Origin: Gemmatimonadales bacterium
Lineage (GTDB): Bacteria > Gemmatimonadota > Gemmatimonadetes > Gemmatimonadales > GWC2-71-9
Direction: 5' to 3'
DNA length: 64,000 nt
Assembly (NCBI GenBank): GCA_019637315.1
Contig: JAHBVU010000020.1
Span: forward strand, 1-64,000
The notes below the pieces were generated by a model that did no database searches, was not told where the DNA came from, and saw only the letters and a list, made by a program, of their open reading frames with translations. Shown piece after piece: positions 27,163-36,513 of the stretch. Position numbers and translations under genes: made by a program. How positions within the stretch are numbered: the first letter of the stretch is position 1; each line of letters opens with the position of its first letter.

Positions 27163-28563
27163 ATGTTCCCCCCGCTGTCCCGGGCGATCTCACTTGTGCT
27201 GCCGGCTCTGCTGTTGACTGTTCTCGCGTGTGGCGGCGGTGCCGGCCCGTCGCCCCCCCCGGCTCCCCCCCCGCCGCCGCCGCCCCCGCCACCGCCGGCC
27301 GCGCCGGTGGTGGCGACGGTCGAGGTTACCCCCGCGACGGCGAGCCTGCTGGTGGGTGGTGCCGTGAGCTTGAGTGCTTCGGCGAAGGATGCCGCCGGGG
27401 CGGCTATTGCTGGCAAAACGTTCACCTGGACGAGCCAGGCGCAGACCGTTGCCACTGTCACCCAGAGCGGTGCGGTGACCACGCTAGCTCCGGGGACTGC
27501 GGTTATCACGGCCTCGGTAGATGGGCGGACTGGTCAGGCCTCGGTCGAGGTGGTCGATCCGCTCGTCATTCCAGTCTTCGGCCGTCCGTTCGGTGCCGGG
27601 GTGGACTACTTCACGACCAACCTGCACGACCATGACATTCCGCAGTCGTTTTTCGACAACGGCCGGAAGGTCAGCTTCTGGGGCGAACAGTACGACATTC
27701 TCGGCTACGAGGGTCACGAGGGGTACGACTGGCGGATGGCCGAGGGGACACCAATTCTGGCCGCGGCTGCCGGATCGGTGGTTGCCGCAGTGAGTCCGGC
27801 GTTCTTCTGCCCTGTCACCAACACCACGATCCCGGAAGACGGCAACGGCCTGGTGGTGATCGAACACCAGCTGCCTGGAGGTGTCCGGCTCCGGAGCCTT
27901 TACGCCCACCTGAGTCGCCGCGATGTGGCGCCTGGCCAGCCGGTGACTGCCGGCCAGCAGATCGGCTTGAGCGGCAATGTCGGTTGCTCTCTCAATCCCC
28001 ACCTCCACTTCGCGGTGTTCCGGCTGACGCAGACGAACAATGGTCAGCCCTCGCTGATTGATCCGTATGGATGGGAGGGACCAGGCCCGGATCCCTGGGT
28101 CGGCAATCCGGGAGGCGCAAGCAGCATTCGCCTTTGGAAGCAGGGCCAGGCGCCCGAACTCTTCTCCCGTCACACCCGGCCGGTCAACAACGCTGGGGGA
28201 TCGGTGTTCTTCGGCCTGACCGAGGCCCGCGCGATGGGGTACCGGGACGACATCAATCCGAACAATGAGTACGTGGAGATTTCCCGGGATCCCGCCTTCG
28301 CCCCGGCGAGCCTGGACATCGGAGGTGCCACGATTCGCACCCGCGCAGGGACCCAGTACACGGTGCCGGCAGGCACGCTCCTCTCCGGTGCCACGCCGGC
28401 GATCCGGATCTATACCGGCCCGGGTACCAATTCCCCAACCATCCTCTACATGGGCAAGTCCGCGGGAATCTACGACAATCGCCGCGAGTGCATTTCCGTG
28501 TTCAACGCAGCGGGCCTGATTCGCAACCAGCTAGCCATGGGAGTCGACGGATGCAGCCCGTAA
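27163..28563 (+). CDS. BIG2 lipoprotein with M23 metallopeptidase domain
   Basis: A 466-residue lipoprotein: signal LPALLLTVLAC, a glycine/proline linker with eleven consecutive Pro, one BIG2 domain (about 45-125), then an M23/LytM peptidase domain. Zinc ligands are visible as HEGYDWR (H-x3-D) and HLHF, with YAHLSRRDVAPGQPVTAGQQIGLSGNVG between. M23 enzymes cut peptidoglycan cross-bridges or serve as inactive activators; both metal motifs are intact here. The last 100 residues are an extra beta domain. It overlaps the start of the next lipoprotein gene by 13 bases. Confidence 0.85.
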   Translation: MFPPLSRAISLVLPALLLTVLACGGGAGPSPPPAPPPPPPPPPPPAAPVVATVEVTPATASLLVGGAVSLSASAKDAAGAAIAGKTFTWTSQAQTVATVTQSGAVTTLAPGTAVITASVDGRTGQASVEVVDPLVIPVFGRPFGAGVDYFTTNLHDHDIPQSFFDNGRKVSFWGEQYDILGYEGHEGYDWRMAEGTPILAAAAGSVVAAVSPAFFCPVTNTTIPEDGNGLVVIEHQLPGGVRLRSLYAHLSRRDVAPGQPVTAGQQIGLSGNVGCSLNPHLHFAVFRLTQTNNGQPSLIDPYGWEGPGPDPWVGNPGGASSIRLWKQGQAPELFSRHTRPVNNAGGSVFFGLTEARAMGYRDDINPNNEYVEISRDPAFAPASLDIGGATIRTRAGTQYTVPAGTLLSGATPAIRIYTGPGTNSPTILYMGKSAGIYDNRRECISVFNAAGLIRNQLAMGVDGCSP

Positions 28564-31193
28564 GCTCGGCATGGCGCCGATTGATTGCTTCGCTGGTCCT
28601 GGCGGCGGCCTGCGGTGGTGCTGAGACCGGTGGGCCGACACCGCCTGCGCCTCCACCTCCGCCCCCGCCGACGCCGGTGGCATCGGTCGAGGTTGCGCCG
28701 CCGGGCTCTCCTGTGTTGGTGGGCGCTCAGGTGCAGCTGAGTGCCATACCCAGAAGCGCAGCAGGTGCGGCGCTTTCGGGTCGCACGGTCGCCTGGCGAT
28801 CCGATCATCCGGTCATCGCCTCCGTCGGGAGCACGACCGGCCTCGTGACCGGGCACGTCCCTGGGTCCGCAACGATCGTGGCGACCGCCGAGGGCGTGTC
28901 GGGCACGGTGCAAGTGACTGTCGTGGCGGTCGCGGCCCGCGTGGTTCTCGATCGCGACACCGCAGTCGTCCAGCTGGGAGCGACCCTCCAGCTTGCTGCG
29001 GAAGTCCAGGATGCGGAGGGTGATGTCATTGCCGGGCGGACCGTGGCGTGGACGACGACGGCGCCGACGGTCGCGACGGTCTCGGCAACCGGGGTGGTGA
29101 CGGCTGCGCAGACTGGTCAGGCGCGGATCGTTGCGACGGTCGACGCGGTGGCCGATACCGTCCTCGTCGTGGTGGCGCCTGGCCCGCTCGTGCTGACCCT
29201 GGGCACCGCGGCGGCAGTGACCCGAACCGTCGGTCCCGCAGGAGATACACTTAGGACGACGGCACCGGACGGAACAGGTTATACCCTGGTGATTCCGCCG
29301 GCTGCGTTGGAGCAACCGGTTGCGATCACCATGACTCCGATCACGGCTGCGCAAGGCGTTCCGCTGAGCGGCGGGCTTGCCGGGGGTGTGGATCTCAAGC
29401 CCTCGGGAACCAGCTTCCTCTTCCCGGCAACGCTCTCAATCAGTACCTCGCGGACGCCTGGGGCCGGGCAGCAGCTGGTGGGCATTGCCTACTCCGGTAC
29501 CGGGGATCAGGTCCAGCTGGCAACCGCGGAGGCGAGCGGCGGTGTCATTTCGATCCCGGTGAGCCACTTCAGCGGAGCCGGCGCCGGTTTCGGAACGGCG
29601 CAGGACATTGCCACCCTTTACCTGTCGCAGAGGCTGGATGCCACCAATGCCGACTCCTACGTCGCGGGCCTGGTCAACGCCGCCGCCTCGACGCCGCGGG
29701 ATCCGCTCGCTGAATTGGGCATCTATCTGGCTTGGTTCGATCACGTCGTCCTTCCACGGATGAAGGCGGTGACGACAGATGCGCAGCTTGCAGGTGCCAT
29801 AGCGGTGTACAACAGCTGGACCATCGCGGGCGACCGAATCGGCTTGAGCCGGTCAGTGCCCCAGGGCGAGAGTCACCCGGACTGGGCATCCCGGCGGGGA
29901 CAATGGCGCACTGACGCCGCCGGGAAACTCAAGGACGCGATCCGGGGCAACCTGGCCCTCTGCGCTCAGCCTGGTCTGGCCAGCGCCCGGGTCACGGCCC
30001 TGGACAATGCGCTCTTCTGGTATCGATTGGCGAGCTGGTCATACAATCTGGCTACCGCGGAGTACGGTCTGGATCTCGCATGGCTCACAGCAAACCTCTG
30101 CGCGACGGTGGTGGCGGAGGGCGTCACCCTGGCTGACCCACTGGCGAGCGGGCCGAACCCGCTGACGCTCACCTTCAAGCTGTCGTTCCCCGGTGGTCAG
30201 GTGACCCTGCCCGCCAACTTCTTCGTGACCCCGACGCTGACGAGCGGATCAGGTACCCTGCCTACCGCCACCGCGGAGTCGCCTCCGGGCTACTACGAGG
30301 GCACCGTCATTCCGACCGGAGCCGGAGCAGCACAGCTGACGCTGCGAGCCTGCTACGCAGGGTCACCTCGCACCATCTTCCTTCTACTCGGCGACCCCAA
30401 CGAGGTCTGCGGAGTTACGCTCGTTGAGCGAGGCGGCACGCCCGAGTATCTGGTGCGTCACCATACCGACGTCCGATTCTCGCCCGAACCCGAGTCGGGT
30501 CCAGACTGCAGCGCGACGACGAGCCGCCTGGCTGGCCTTACCGCGAATCTGAGCGAGTCGGGAGCCTGCCGTATCTACGGGCTCGACGTGGCCGGTCGAG
30601 CATCGCTCGCGGGATCTGCGACGCAAATGGCCCTCGAGGCAGAGGTGAGTCGCTCGTCGGGTTCGCAAGAGGCCCATGAGGTGACTGCCCAGGCGTTCTC
30701 CACCCTCACCGATCGGGTGGTGATCACGGGTCCCGGGCTGGCAGGTACCCAGGGTGTGATACGCTTTCGTCTGGAAGTGACGGGGTCCGTAACCACGACC
30801 GGACCCTGTACGCCGATCCTCGACATGATCGAGGCACGATGGACGATTCAGACCAGGCTTCAGCCGCAGCTACAGCCGTTTGGCGGCGGGTCGCAGCAGG
30901 CGTTTGCGACAGTGCGTGGCCTGGCTGGACCGTGTGCTGGCCAGACGACGGGACCGGTACCGCCAGTCAGCCTCGTCAGCAATGAAGTGACCTTTACCTA
31001 CGGGGCGCCCATCTACCTGTTTCACTCCCTGGCGTTGTTCACCGAAACCCGGCGACCGAGCCCGGGACAGGTTCCTGCCGCGAGTGCGCGCGGGCAGGTG
31101 ACCTTCCGGTGGCTCGGTATCCAGGGCCTTCCTCCCGGTGCTACGGTCACCTCGGCAACCGGCATCGATTGGAACAGGCCCGCGCCGCCCTGA
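28551..31193 (+). CDS. Large BIG2 surface lipoprotein
   Basis: An 880-residue lipoprotein starting at the ATG inside the end of the M23 gene. Signal LIASLVLAAAC, a short Pro-rich linker, two BIG2 domains (about 40-210), a ZU5-like or DUF-type segment (TLVIPPAALEQPVAITMTPIT) and a long C-terminal region without recognised domain, with Cys pairs that could form disulphides. It ends 30 bases before a solo attC site. The gene pair probably forms one transcript. Role at the cell surface, perhaps adhesion or matrix binding, is inferred. Confidence 0.78.
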   Translation: MQPVSSAWRRLIASLVLAAACGGAETGGPTPPAPPPPPPPTPVASVEVAPPGSPVLVGAQVQLSAIPRSAAGAALSGRTVAWRSDHPVIASVGSTTGLVTGHVPGSATIVATAEGVSGTVQVTVVAVAARVVLDRDTAVVQLGATLQLAAEVQDAEGDVIAGRTVAWTTTAPTVATVSATGVVTAAQTGQARIVATVDAVADTVLVVVAPGPLVLTLGTAAAVTRTVGPAGDTLRTTAPDGTGYTLVIPPAALEQPVAITMTPITAAQGVPLSGGLAGGVDLKPSGTSFLFPATLSISTSRTPGAGQQLVGIAYSGTGDQVQLATAEASGGVISIPVSHFSGAGAGFGTAQDIATLYLSQRLDATNADSYVAGLVNAAASTPRDPLAELGIYLAWFDHVVLPRMKAVTTDAQLAGAIAVYNSWTIAGDRIGLSRSVPQGESHPDWASRRGQWRTDAAGKLKDAIRGNLALCAQPGLASARVTALDNALFWYRLASWSYNLATAEYGLDLAWLTANLCATVVAEGVTLADPLASGPNPLTLTFKLSFPGGQVTLPANFFVTPTLTSGSGTLPTATAESPPGYYEGTVIPTGAGAAQLTLRACYAGSPRTIFLLLGDPNEVCGVTLVERGGTPEYLVRHHTDVRFSPEPESGPDCSATTSRLAGLTANLSESGACRIYGLDVAGRASLAGSATQMALEAEVSRSSGSQEAHEVTAQAFSTLTDRVVITGPGLAGTQGVIRFRLEVTGSVTTTGPCTPILDMIEARWTIQTRLQPQLQPFGGGSQQAFATVRGLAGPCAGQTTGPVPPVSLVSNEVTFTYGAPIYLFHSLALFTETRRPSPGQVPAASARGQVTFRWLGIQGLPPGATVTSATGIDWNRPAPP

Positions 31194-31222
31194 TCCGCGC
31201 TCGACGCCCGCTGTGGCCTGAC

Positions 31223-31358
31223 GTGTAACCGTCAGTTGCAGCGGGCAGCCGGGTGAGCCTACTCTTCCAGCGACGCCGCTCCGTTCCCAGACGATCGGCG
31301 GGGTGGCGCGGCCGCTCAGCTTCATGAACACTGCTGCTCGAGGCTGACGTCGTTAGGC
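31223..31358 (+). repeat. Solo integron attC site (136 nt)
   Basis: The site ends in a perfect R' GTTAGGC (31352-31358); its left core GTGTAAC (31223-31229) departs from RYYYAAC at one base. It shares GTTGCAGCGGGCAGCCGGG and GGTGGCGCGGCCGCTCAGCTTC with the sites in the array 27 kb away and has the same 136-nt length as sites 1 and 2. It lies between the BIG2 lipoprotein and a hypothetical gene. Confidence 0.78.
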
Positions 31359-31371
31359 GGTTGCCGGGGAG

Positions 31372-31884
31372 GTGAAGGTGAGGCCGCGACGAATCGAGGT
31401 CAACGACCTGATGCAAACGGGCTACGTCTATCGATTGACGGAGCCTGTGGGTCGCAACTTCCACCCGGACTTCCGACCTGAACTCACCCCGAAGCAGATG
31501 CTGAGGCTGGGCGTATTCGGTGGGAAGTACATGACCGATTGCGCCGGAGAGTATCCTGACGACTGGTTCGCGAACGCCAAGCTGTGCCCCGAACGACGCG
31601 ACCCCGCGCTCAACTGTTTCGGCGTCAACGCCTCCCAGCCCCTTACCGTCTGGCAAGCGAAGGGATGGATCTATCAAGAGGACCCGCGGGGGTGGTTTCA
31701 ATGGTACTGCCGATACTATCTGGGGAGACGGTGCCCGGACGACGAGCGGCAGATTCGACGGTGGCAAGGGGTTCGACGGCACGCTGCCCAGCTTGCCCGA
31801 CACTGCCGGCCGCGTGATTTGAACTGCCGACGCAAACAGCGACAGGCGCTGCTCCACTGGGCCTACGACTCACGACGGATATGA
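31372..31884 (+). CDS. Uncharacterised cassette-type protein
   Basis: A 170-residue basic protein starting with GTG 13 bases after the attC core, behind GGGGAG. It has Trp- and Cys-rich blocks (MTDCAGEYPDDWFANAKLC; WFQWYCRYYLGRRCPDDERQIRRWQGVRRH) and no membrane segment. The residue pattern looks like a conserved hypothetical family often seen near integrons and mobile regions, but I cannot name a domain or function. Its position after attC suggests it entered as a cassette. Its stop overlaps the next start (ATGA). Confidence 0.7.
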   Translation: MKVRPRRIEVNDLMQTGYVYRLTEPVGRNFHPDFRPELTPKQMLRLGVFGGKYMTDCAGEYPDDWFANAKLCPERRDPALNCFGVNASQPLTVWQAKGWIYQEDPRGWFQWYCRYYLGRRCPDDERQIRRWQGVRRHAAQLARHCRPRDLNCRRKQRQALLHWAYDSRRI

Positions 31885-33359
31885 GTAGCGGGAGCCTCAT
31901 CCTTCTTACCGGAGCCACCGGCTACGTCGGCGGTCGACTGCTGCCGCTACTCGTGGAGAGCGGCCGGCACGTTCGGTGCCTGGCTCGGCAGCCTGAACGG
32001 CTGGCGGCGCGGGTTCCGCCTGGTGTCGAGGTTGTATCCGGCGATGTGCTCGATGCAGCATCGCTTGCGCGGGCCATGCAGGGGGTCGACGCCGCGTACT
32101 ACTTGGTGCACTCCATGGGCACGACGGGCGATTTCGAGGCGCAAGACCGGCTGGGAGCGGAGAGTTTCGCGGCCGCGGCTCGAGCTGCGGGCGTGCGGCG
32201 AATCATCTATCTCGGCGGCCTCGGCCAGGACGACGCAGGGTTGTCGGCCCACTTGCGCAGCAGGCACGAAGTGGGAGATCGGCTGCGCGCGCACGGCGTG
32301 CCGGTGATCGAGCTGCGCGCGTCCATCATCATCGGATCGGGCAGCTTGTCTTTCGAGATGATTCGTTCCCTGGTGGAGCGATTGCCGGTGATGGTGACGC
32401 CGCGGTGGGTTCGGGCAAAGTCACAACCCATCGCCATTGAAGACGTTCTGGCTTACCTCTGCGGCGTCCTGGCGGTCGATACCGGCGATCGCAGCCTTAC
32501 GATCGAGATTGGCGGCCCCGACCAGGTCTCCTATGGTGAACTGATGCACGAGTATGCGCGGCAGCGAGGGCTGCGGCGCTGGATGATCCCGGTGCCCTTC
32601 CTGACCCCCCGGCTCTCCAGCCTCTGGCTCGGCCTGGTCACACCATTGTATGCCCGAGTTGGCCGCAAGCTGATCGACAGCCTGCGTCATCCGACGGTGG
32701 TGCAGGACGATACCGGCATGCGCTTGCTTCCAATCCGGCCGATTGGGGTGCGGGAAGCGATTGCGCGCGCGCTGCGAAACGAAGACTCGGCCTTCGCCCA
32801 GACCCGCTGGTCTGACGCCTTGTCGGCCGCGGGGGCGCCTCGGCAGTGGGGAGGGGTCCGGTTCGGCAATCGGCTGGTGGATTCTCGGAGCATGGTTGTG
32901 GCAAGTGAGCCCGCCGCCGTGTTCGCCGCCGTGGAGCGCATCGGGGGTGCGACGGGGTGGTACTACGCCGACTGGCTCTGGACCCTGCGCGGCTGGCTGG
33001 ATCTGCTGCTGGGCGGAGTCGGGATGCGTCGGGGGCGTCGTGATCGACAACGTCTGTTGGCGGGAGACTCGCTGGATTGCTGGCGGGTCGAGTCCATCGA
33101 GCCGGGCAGGCGGTTGCGCCTGGCGGCTGAGATGAAACTGCCAGGTCGGGCGTGGCTGGAGTTCGAGGTGCTGCCACATGCTGAAGGATCCGAGCTGCGC
33201 CAGACGGCCACGTTCGATCCGCTTGGACTTCTCGGGGTCGCCTATTGGTATGGCATCTGGCCGCTCCATCAGCTCGTGTTCGCAGGGATGTTGCGAGGTG
33301 TTGCCCGCGCAGCCGGCAGACCGGCGACAGGACGCGCTGACGAGAGCGCCCACACCTGA
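31881..33359 (+). CDS. NAD(P)-binding SDR-like protein fused to DUF2867
   Basis: A 492-residue protein with an N-terminal extended-SDR/NmrA-type Rossmann domain (LLTGATGYVGGRLLP; GDVLD; YYLVHSMG; RRIIYLGGLG) up to about residue 300 and a C-terminal DUF2867 domain (about 325-480; VFAAVERIGGATGWYYADWLWTLRGWLDLLLGGVGMRRGR). Proteins with this pairing occur widely in environmental bacteria and are annotated as epimerases or complex-I-like assembly factors without proof. The four-base overlap with the upstream gene suggests coupled translation. Confidence 0.85.
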   Translation: MSSGSLILLTGATGYVGGRLLPLLVESGRHVRCLARQPERLAARVPPGVEVVSGDVLDAASLARAMQGVDAAYYLVHSMGTTGDFEAQDRLGAESFAAAARAAGVRRIIYLGGLGQDDAGLSAHLRSRHEVGDRLRAHGVPVIELRASIIIGSGSLSFEMIRSLVERLPVMVTPRWVRAKSQPIAIEDVLAYLCGVLAVDTGDRSLTIEIGGPDQVSYGELMHEYARQRGLRRWMIPVPFLTPRLSSLWLGLVTPLYARVGRKLIDSLRHPTVVQDDTGMRLLPIRPIGVREAIARALRNEDSAFAQTRWSDALSAAGAPRQWGGVRFGNRLVDSRSMVVASEPAAVFAAVERIGGATGWYYADWLWTLRGWLDLLLGGVGMRRGRRDRQRLLAGDSLDCWRVESIEPGRRLRLAAEMKLPGRAWLEFEVLPHAEGSELRQTATFDPLGLLGVAYWYGIWPLHQLVFAGMLRGVARAAGRPATGRADESAHT

Positions 33360-33378
33360 GCGGTCAAGGAGTCAGATC

Positions 33379-34257
33379 ATGATGACGCTCGTGCGCAAGT
33401 ATGCGTCGGCGAGCTATTTCATCCTGGCATTCGCCCTCTCATGGGGTGGCGTGGGCGTACTGATCGCTCCGGGCGAAGTTCCCGCACCTCCAGCGCGCGC
33501 CGATCAGCTGTTTCCGTTCGTCTATCTTGCCATGCTGGTAGGACCCGCGGTGGCAGGTGTCGCGATGACCGCCATCACGCAGGGTTCCGATGGCCTGCGC
33601 TCGTATCGCATGCGCTTGGTCCGATGGCGTGTCCCCCTGCGGTGGTACATGATGGCGCTGCTCACGGCGCCGCTCGTTCTGGGCGCCACGGTGGCAGGGT
33701 TGTCGCTGCTGTCGGCGGCGTTCACGCCGGCGATATTGCACGGCAGTACCGCAGCAATCGGGCCGGCCACGGCCGGCAGCGTGACCTCGTTACTGCTGTT
33801 CGGTGTTGCGGTGGGGGTTGGTGCTGGCATCTTCGAGGAACTGGGGTGGACCGGCTTTGCCGTCGCCAGCATGCGCGAGCGCCATGGTGTTCACCGCACC
33901 GGGATCCTGGTCGGTTTGCTGTGGGGGGCGTGGCATTTCCTGGCGGTGTACTGGGGAAGCGCCGAGGCCTTCGGCTCGGTGCCGAGGCCCGTGTTCATGT
34001 TGGTGGCGCTGTTTGCCTACCTGCCGCCCTACCGCGTGCTGATGGTCCGCGTCTACGCCAAGACCGAAAGCCTGCTGCTCGCAATCCTCATGCACGCGAG
34101 CCTCACCGCCAGCATGATCGTGCTGAGACCGGACGTCGCAGGGACTGCCGCCGTGGTCTATAACCTGTCCTTCGGCGCCGCCCTCTGGCTGCTCGTCGGG
34201 CTGACGGCGGGCTGGGCTCCGCATCGGGCTCAAGGGCGCGACGATACTCGACAGTGA
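33379..34257 (+). CDS. CPBP-family intramembrane metalloprotease
   Basis: A 292-residue membrane protein with about eight helices and the CPBP/CAAX-protease signature: EELGWTGFAVASM (the EE motif, with Trp where EExxxR members have Arg nearby), LLWGAWHFLAV (FxxxH-type motif) and the distal His in LMHASLTASM. Bacterial members process or protect against bacteriocins or act as immunity-like proteins. The start at 33379 gives a complete first helix and is preceded by AAGGAG. Confidence 0.85.
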   Translation: MMTLVRKYASASYFILAFALSWGGVGVLIAPGEVPAPPARADQLFPFVYLAMLVGPAVAGVAMTAITQGSDGLRSYRMRLVRWRVPLRWYMMALLTAPLVLGATVAGLSLLSAAFTPAILHGSTAAIGPATAGSVTSLLLFGVAVGVGAGIFEELGWTGFAVASMRERHGVHRTGILVGLLWGAWHFLAVYWGSAEAFGSVPRPVFMLVALFAYLPPYRVLMVRVYAKTESLLLAILMHASLTASMIVLRPDVAGTAAVVYNLSFGAALWLLVGLTAGWAPHRAQGRDDTRQ

Positions 34258-34426
34258 CCGTCGTCTCCGCCTGCCGAACGCGGCCATCTGGTGGCAGCGC
34301 ACAGGCTCCATTTTGGGTTATTATGTGTCATATCCGAGAACGCCTCCGCGTGGCGAGGACTCGCTTCGCGGCTATCCTTGAGACCTTACCGATCCAGACG
34401 TCGGTGAGGGGATTGGAGTGGCAGCG

Positions 34427-35452
34427 ATGAAGGTTGAGGCCTCAGGGCTTGTTCCGTTCCTTCTCCTGACGGTCTTCTGGTCTGCGCAGCTATCTGCACA
34501 GCGACCGCTTCCCATCATCGATGTTCATCTGCACGCGCATCCTGTCGACGGTCAGGGCCCGCCGCCAGTCGCGATGTGTACACCGATTCCTGCATTTCCC
34601 GCGTGGGATCCATCCCAGCCGTACGGCGCCTTCATCATGGGGATGCTCAAGCAGCCTCCCTGCAGCGATCCCGTCTGGTCGCCCGTGACCGACCAGGCGC
34701 TGATGGCGGGGACCCTCGAGGTGCTCGAGCGGAGGAACATCATCGGCGTCCTGAGCGGAGCCGCCGATCGGGTGGCGAAGTGGCGCGCTGCAGCCCCGGG
34801 CCGGATCATTCCGGCTCTCGAGTTCAGCGTTGTCGAACATGCAGCGGTCACCCCGGATTCCCTGCGCCGCCTCCACGCCGCGGGGCAGCTGGCCGTACTC
34901 GGCGAAGTCACCAACCAGTATGCCGGTGTTGCGCCCGACGACCCGCGGATGGCGCCTTACTGGGCCCTGGCGGAGGAGCTCGATATCCCGGTCGGGATTC
35001 ATGTTGGCACCGGTCCGCCCGGCGTGATCTACCTTGGTGCCAGCGGCTACCGGGCTCGACTGCACAGTGCGCTGACCATGGAGGAGGTGCTGGTCCGCCA
35101 TCCGCGGCTTCGGGTCTATCTCATGCACGCCGGGTTCCCACTGCTCGATGACCTCTTGGTTGTGCTCTACGCGCACCCGCAAGTCCATGTGGACGTCGGC
35201 GTCATTGCCTTCACACAGCCGCGCCCCGTGCTCTACCGATATCTCCAGGGGATCGTGGAGGCTGGCTTCGGCAATCGCATCATGTTCGGCTCGGATCAGA
35301 TGGTCTGGCCCGGGGCAATCGAGCGTGCCCTCGCCGCCATCGAGCAGGCACCATTCCTTTCCACAGCGCAGAAGCGGGATATTCTCTATCACAATGCAGC
35401 GCGATTTCTGAGGCTCAGTGAGAGTGAGATTGCCCGTCATCATGGCAAGTAG
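34427..35452 (+). CDS. Exported amidohydrolase-2 family protein
   Basis: A 341-residue TIM-barrel metal hydrolase (PF04909 type) with a signal peptide (LVPFLLLTVFWSAQLSAQ). Landmarks are HLHAHP after strand one, GIHVGTGPP, YLMHAGFPLLDDLLVVLYAHPQVHVDVG, and MFGSDQMVWPGAIE with the catalytic Asp. Relatives are decarboxylases or lactone hydrolases; the substrate is not deducible. An in-frame GTG lies nine bases upstream; I chose the ATG with GGAG eight bases before it. Confidence 0.85.
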   Translation: MKVEASGLVPFLLLTVFWSAQLSAQRPLPIIDVHLHAHPVDGQGPPPVAMCTPIPAFPAWDPSQPYGAFIMGMLKQPPCSDPVWSPVTDQALMAGTLEVLERRNIIGVLSGAADRVAKWRAAAPGRIIPALEFSVVEHAAVTPDSLRRLHAAGQLAVLGEVTNQYAGVAPDDPRMAPYWALAEELDIPVGIHVGTGPPGVIYLGASGYRARLHSALTMEEVLVRHPRLRVYLMHAGFPLLDDLLVVLYAHPQVHVDVGVIAFTQPRPVLYRYLQGIVEAGFGNRIMFGSDQMVWPGAIERALAAIEQAPFLSTAQKRDILYHNAARFLRLSESEIARHHGK

Positions 35453-35520
35453 GCTGACGGGCGCGAGCGGCATCCTCGTGCCCGCTGGTCGCGGCCGATG
35501 CGGCCGAGTAGTCCGGAAGA

Positions 35521-36441
35521 TTGTCTGTACCGGACTTGCGTTTTTCGGTCGCTTGCTCAGGTTCGCCAGAGGCGTTGCCGGGTGGTGGTTCGGTCGCGCC
35601 GATACAGCGGGCTGATATCGGCGGTGGTGTCTCGCTGTCCTATGTTGAGCGCGGCACGGGTCAGCCCGTGGTCCTCGTTCACGGCAGTCTGGCAGACCTC
35701 AGCTACTGGGAGCAATCACAACAGCTTGCCATGCTCGGCGACAGGCATCGTGTCATCGCCTACAGCCGCCGCAACAACTATCCGAACACAAATGTGCCAA
35801 CCGGCAACCACTCTCCATTGGTCGAAGCTGCCGACCTTGCCAGATTCCTGGAGGTGCTGGAGACGGGACCGGTTCACCTGGTCGGTCACTCCTACGGCGC
35901 GTACACCGCGCTGGTGTTTGCGATGGAGCATCCAGCTCAGCTGCACAGCCTCATCCTGGCAGAGCCACCGCTGATCTCGTGGCTGCCCGAGATTCGGGGC
36001 GGAGCCGGAATCTTTGAGGGCTTCATGGCCAAGGTCTGGGATCCCCTGGCGGAGGCATTTCGCAGCGGCGGCGACGAAGGCGGGTTGGACTTTACCGCGC
36101 GGTGGTACTTTCAGCAGCCTTTTGGAGAGGTGGATCCGTCCTGGCAGAAGCTGTTTCGCGACAACGTCACTGAATGGCGGGAGCTCGCCTTCTCACGCGC
36201 AACATACCCGAAGCTGGACTTCGAACGGGTCAGGGGCATCTCGGTTCCAACACTCCTTCTGTCTGGCGGGAAGAATCTGGGTGGCTTCAATGATCTCATC
36301 GATGCCCACCTCGAGCATCTTATCCGCGGAGCCGAACGAGTCACCATTCCCGACGCGAGTCACGAGATGTTTCTGGACGCGCCTCGGGTCACCGCCGATC
36401 TGATGCTGCAACACTTCGCCCGCCAGCGTCCCGTCCACTAG
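35521..36441 (+). CDS. Alpha/beta hydrolase
   Basis: A protein of up to 306 residues with the alpha/beta-hydrolase core: VVLVHGSLAD (oxyanion loop), nucleophile elbow LVGHSYGAY, PEVPTLLL-type strand SVPTLLLSGGKN and catalytic His in IPDASHEMFLD. The start is uncertain: TTG at 35521 is used because no ATG lies before the conserved core; the first 30 residues look non-conserved. The substrate is unknown. Confidence 0.8.
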   Translation: MSVPDLRFSVACSGSPEALPGGGSVAPIQRADIGGGVSLSYVERGTGQPVVLVHGSLADLSYWEQSQQLAMLGDRHRVIAYSRRNNYPNTNVPTGNHSPLVEAADLARFLEVLETGPVHLVGHSYGAYTALVFAMEHPAQLHSLILAEPPLISWLPEIRGGAGIFEGFMAKVWDPLAEAFRSGGDEGGLDFTARWYFQQPFGEVDPSWQKLFRDNVTEWRELAFSRATYPKLDFERVRGISVPTLLLSGGKNLGGFNDLIDAHLEHLIRGAERVTIPDASHEMFLDAPRVTADLMLQHFARQRPVH

Positions 36442-36513
36442 ATTCCCCAACGTTGGTGTCGACGCAGGCCGGCTCGAGACCCCCGCTGTCAAGCCGCGGC
36501 TGGAGAACGAACG

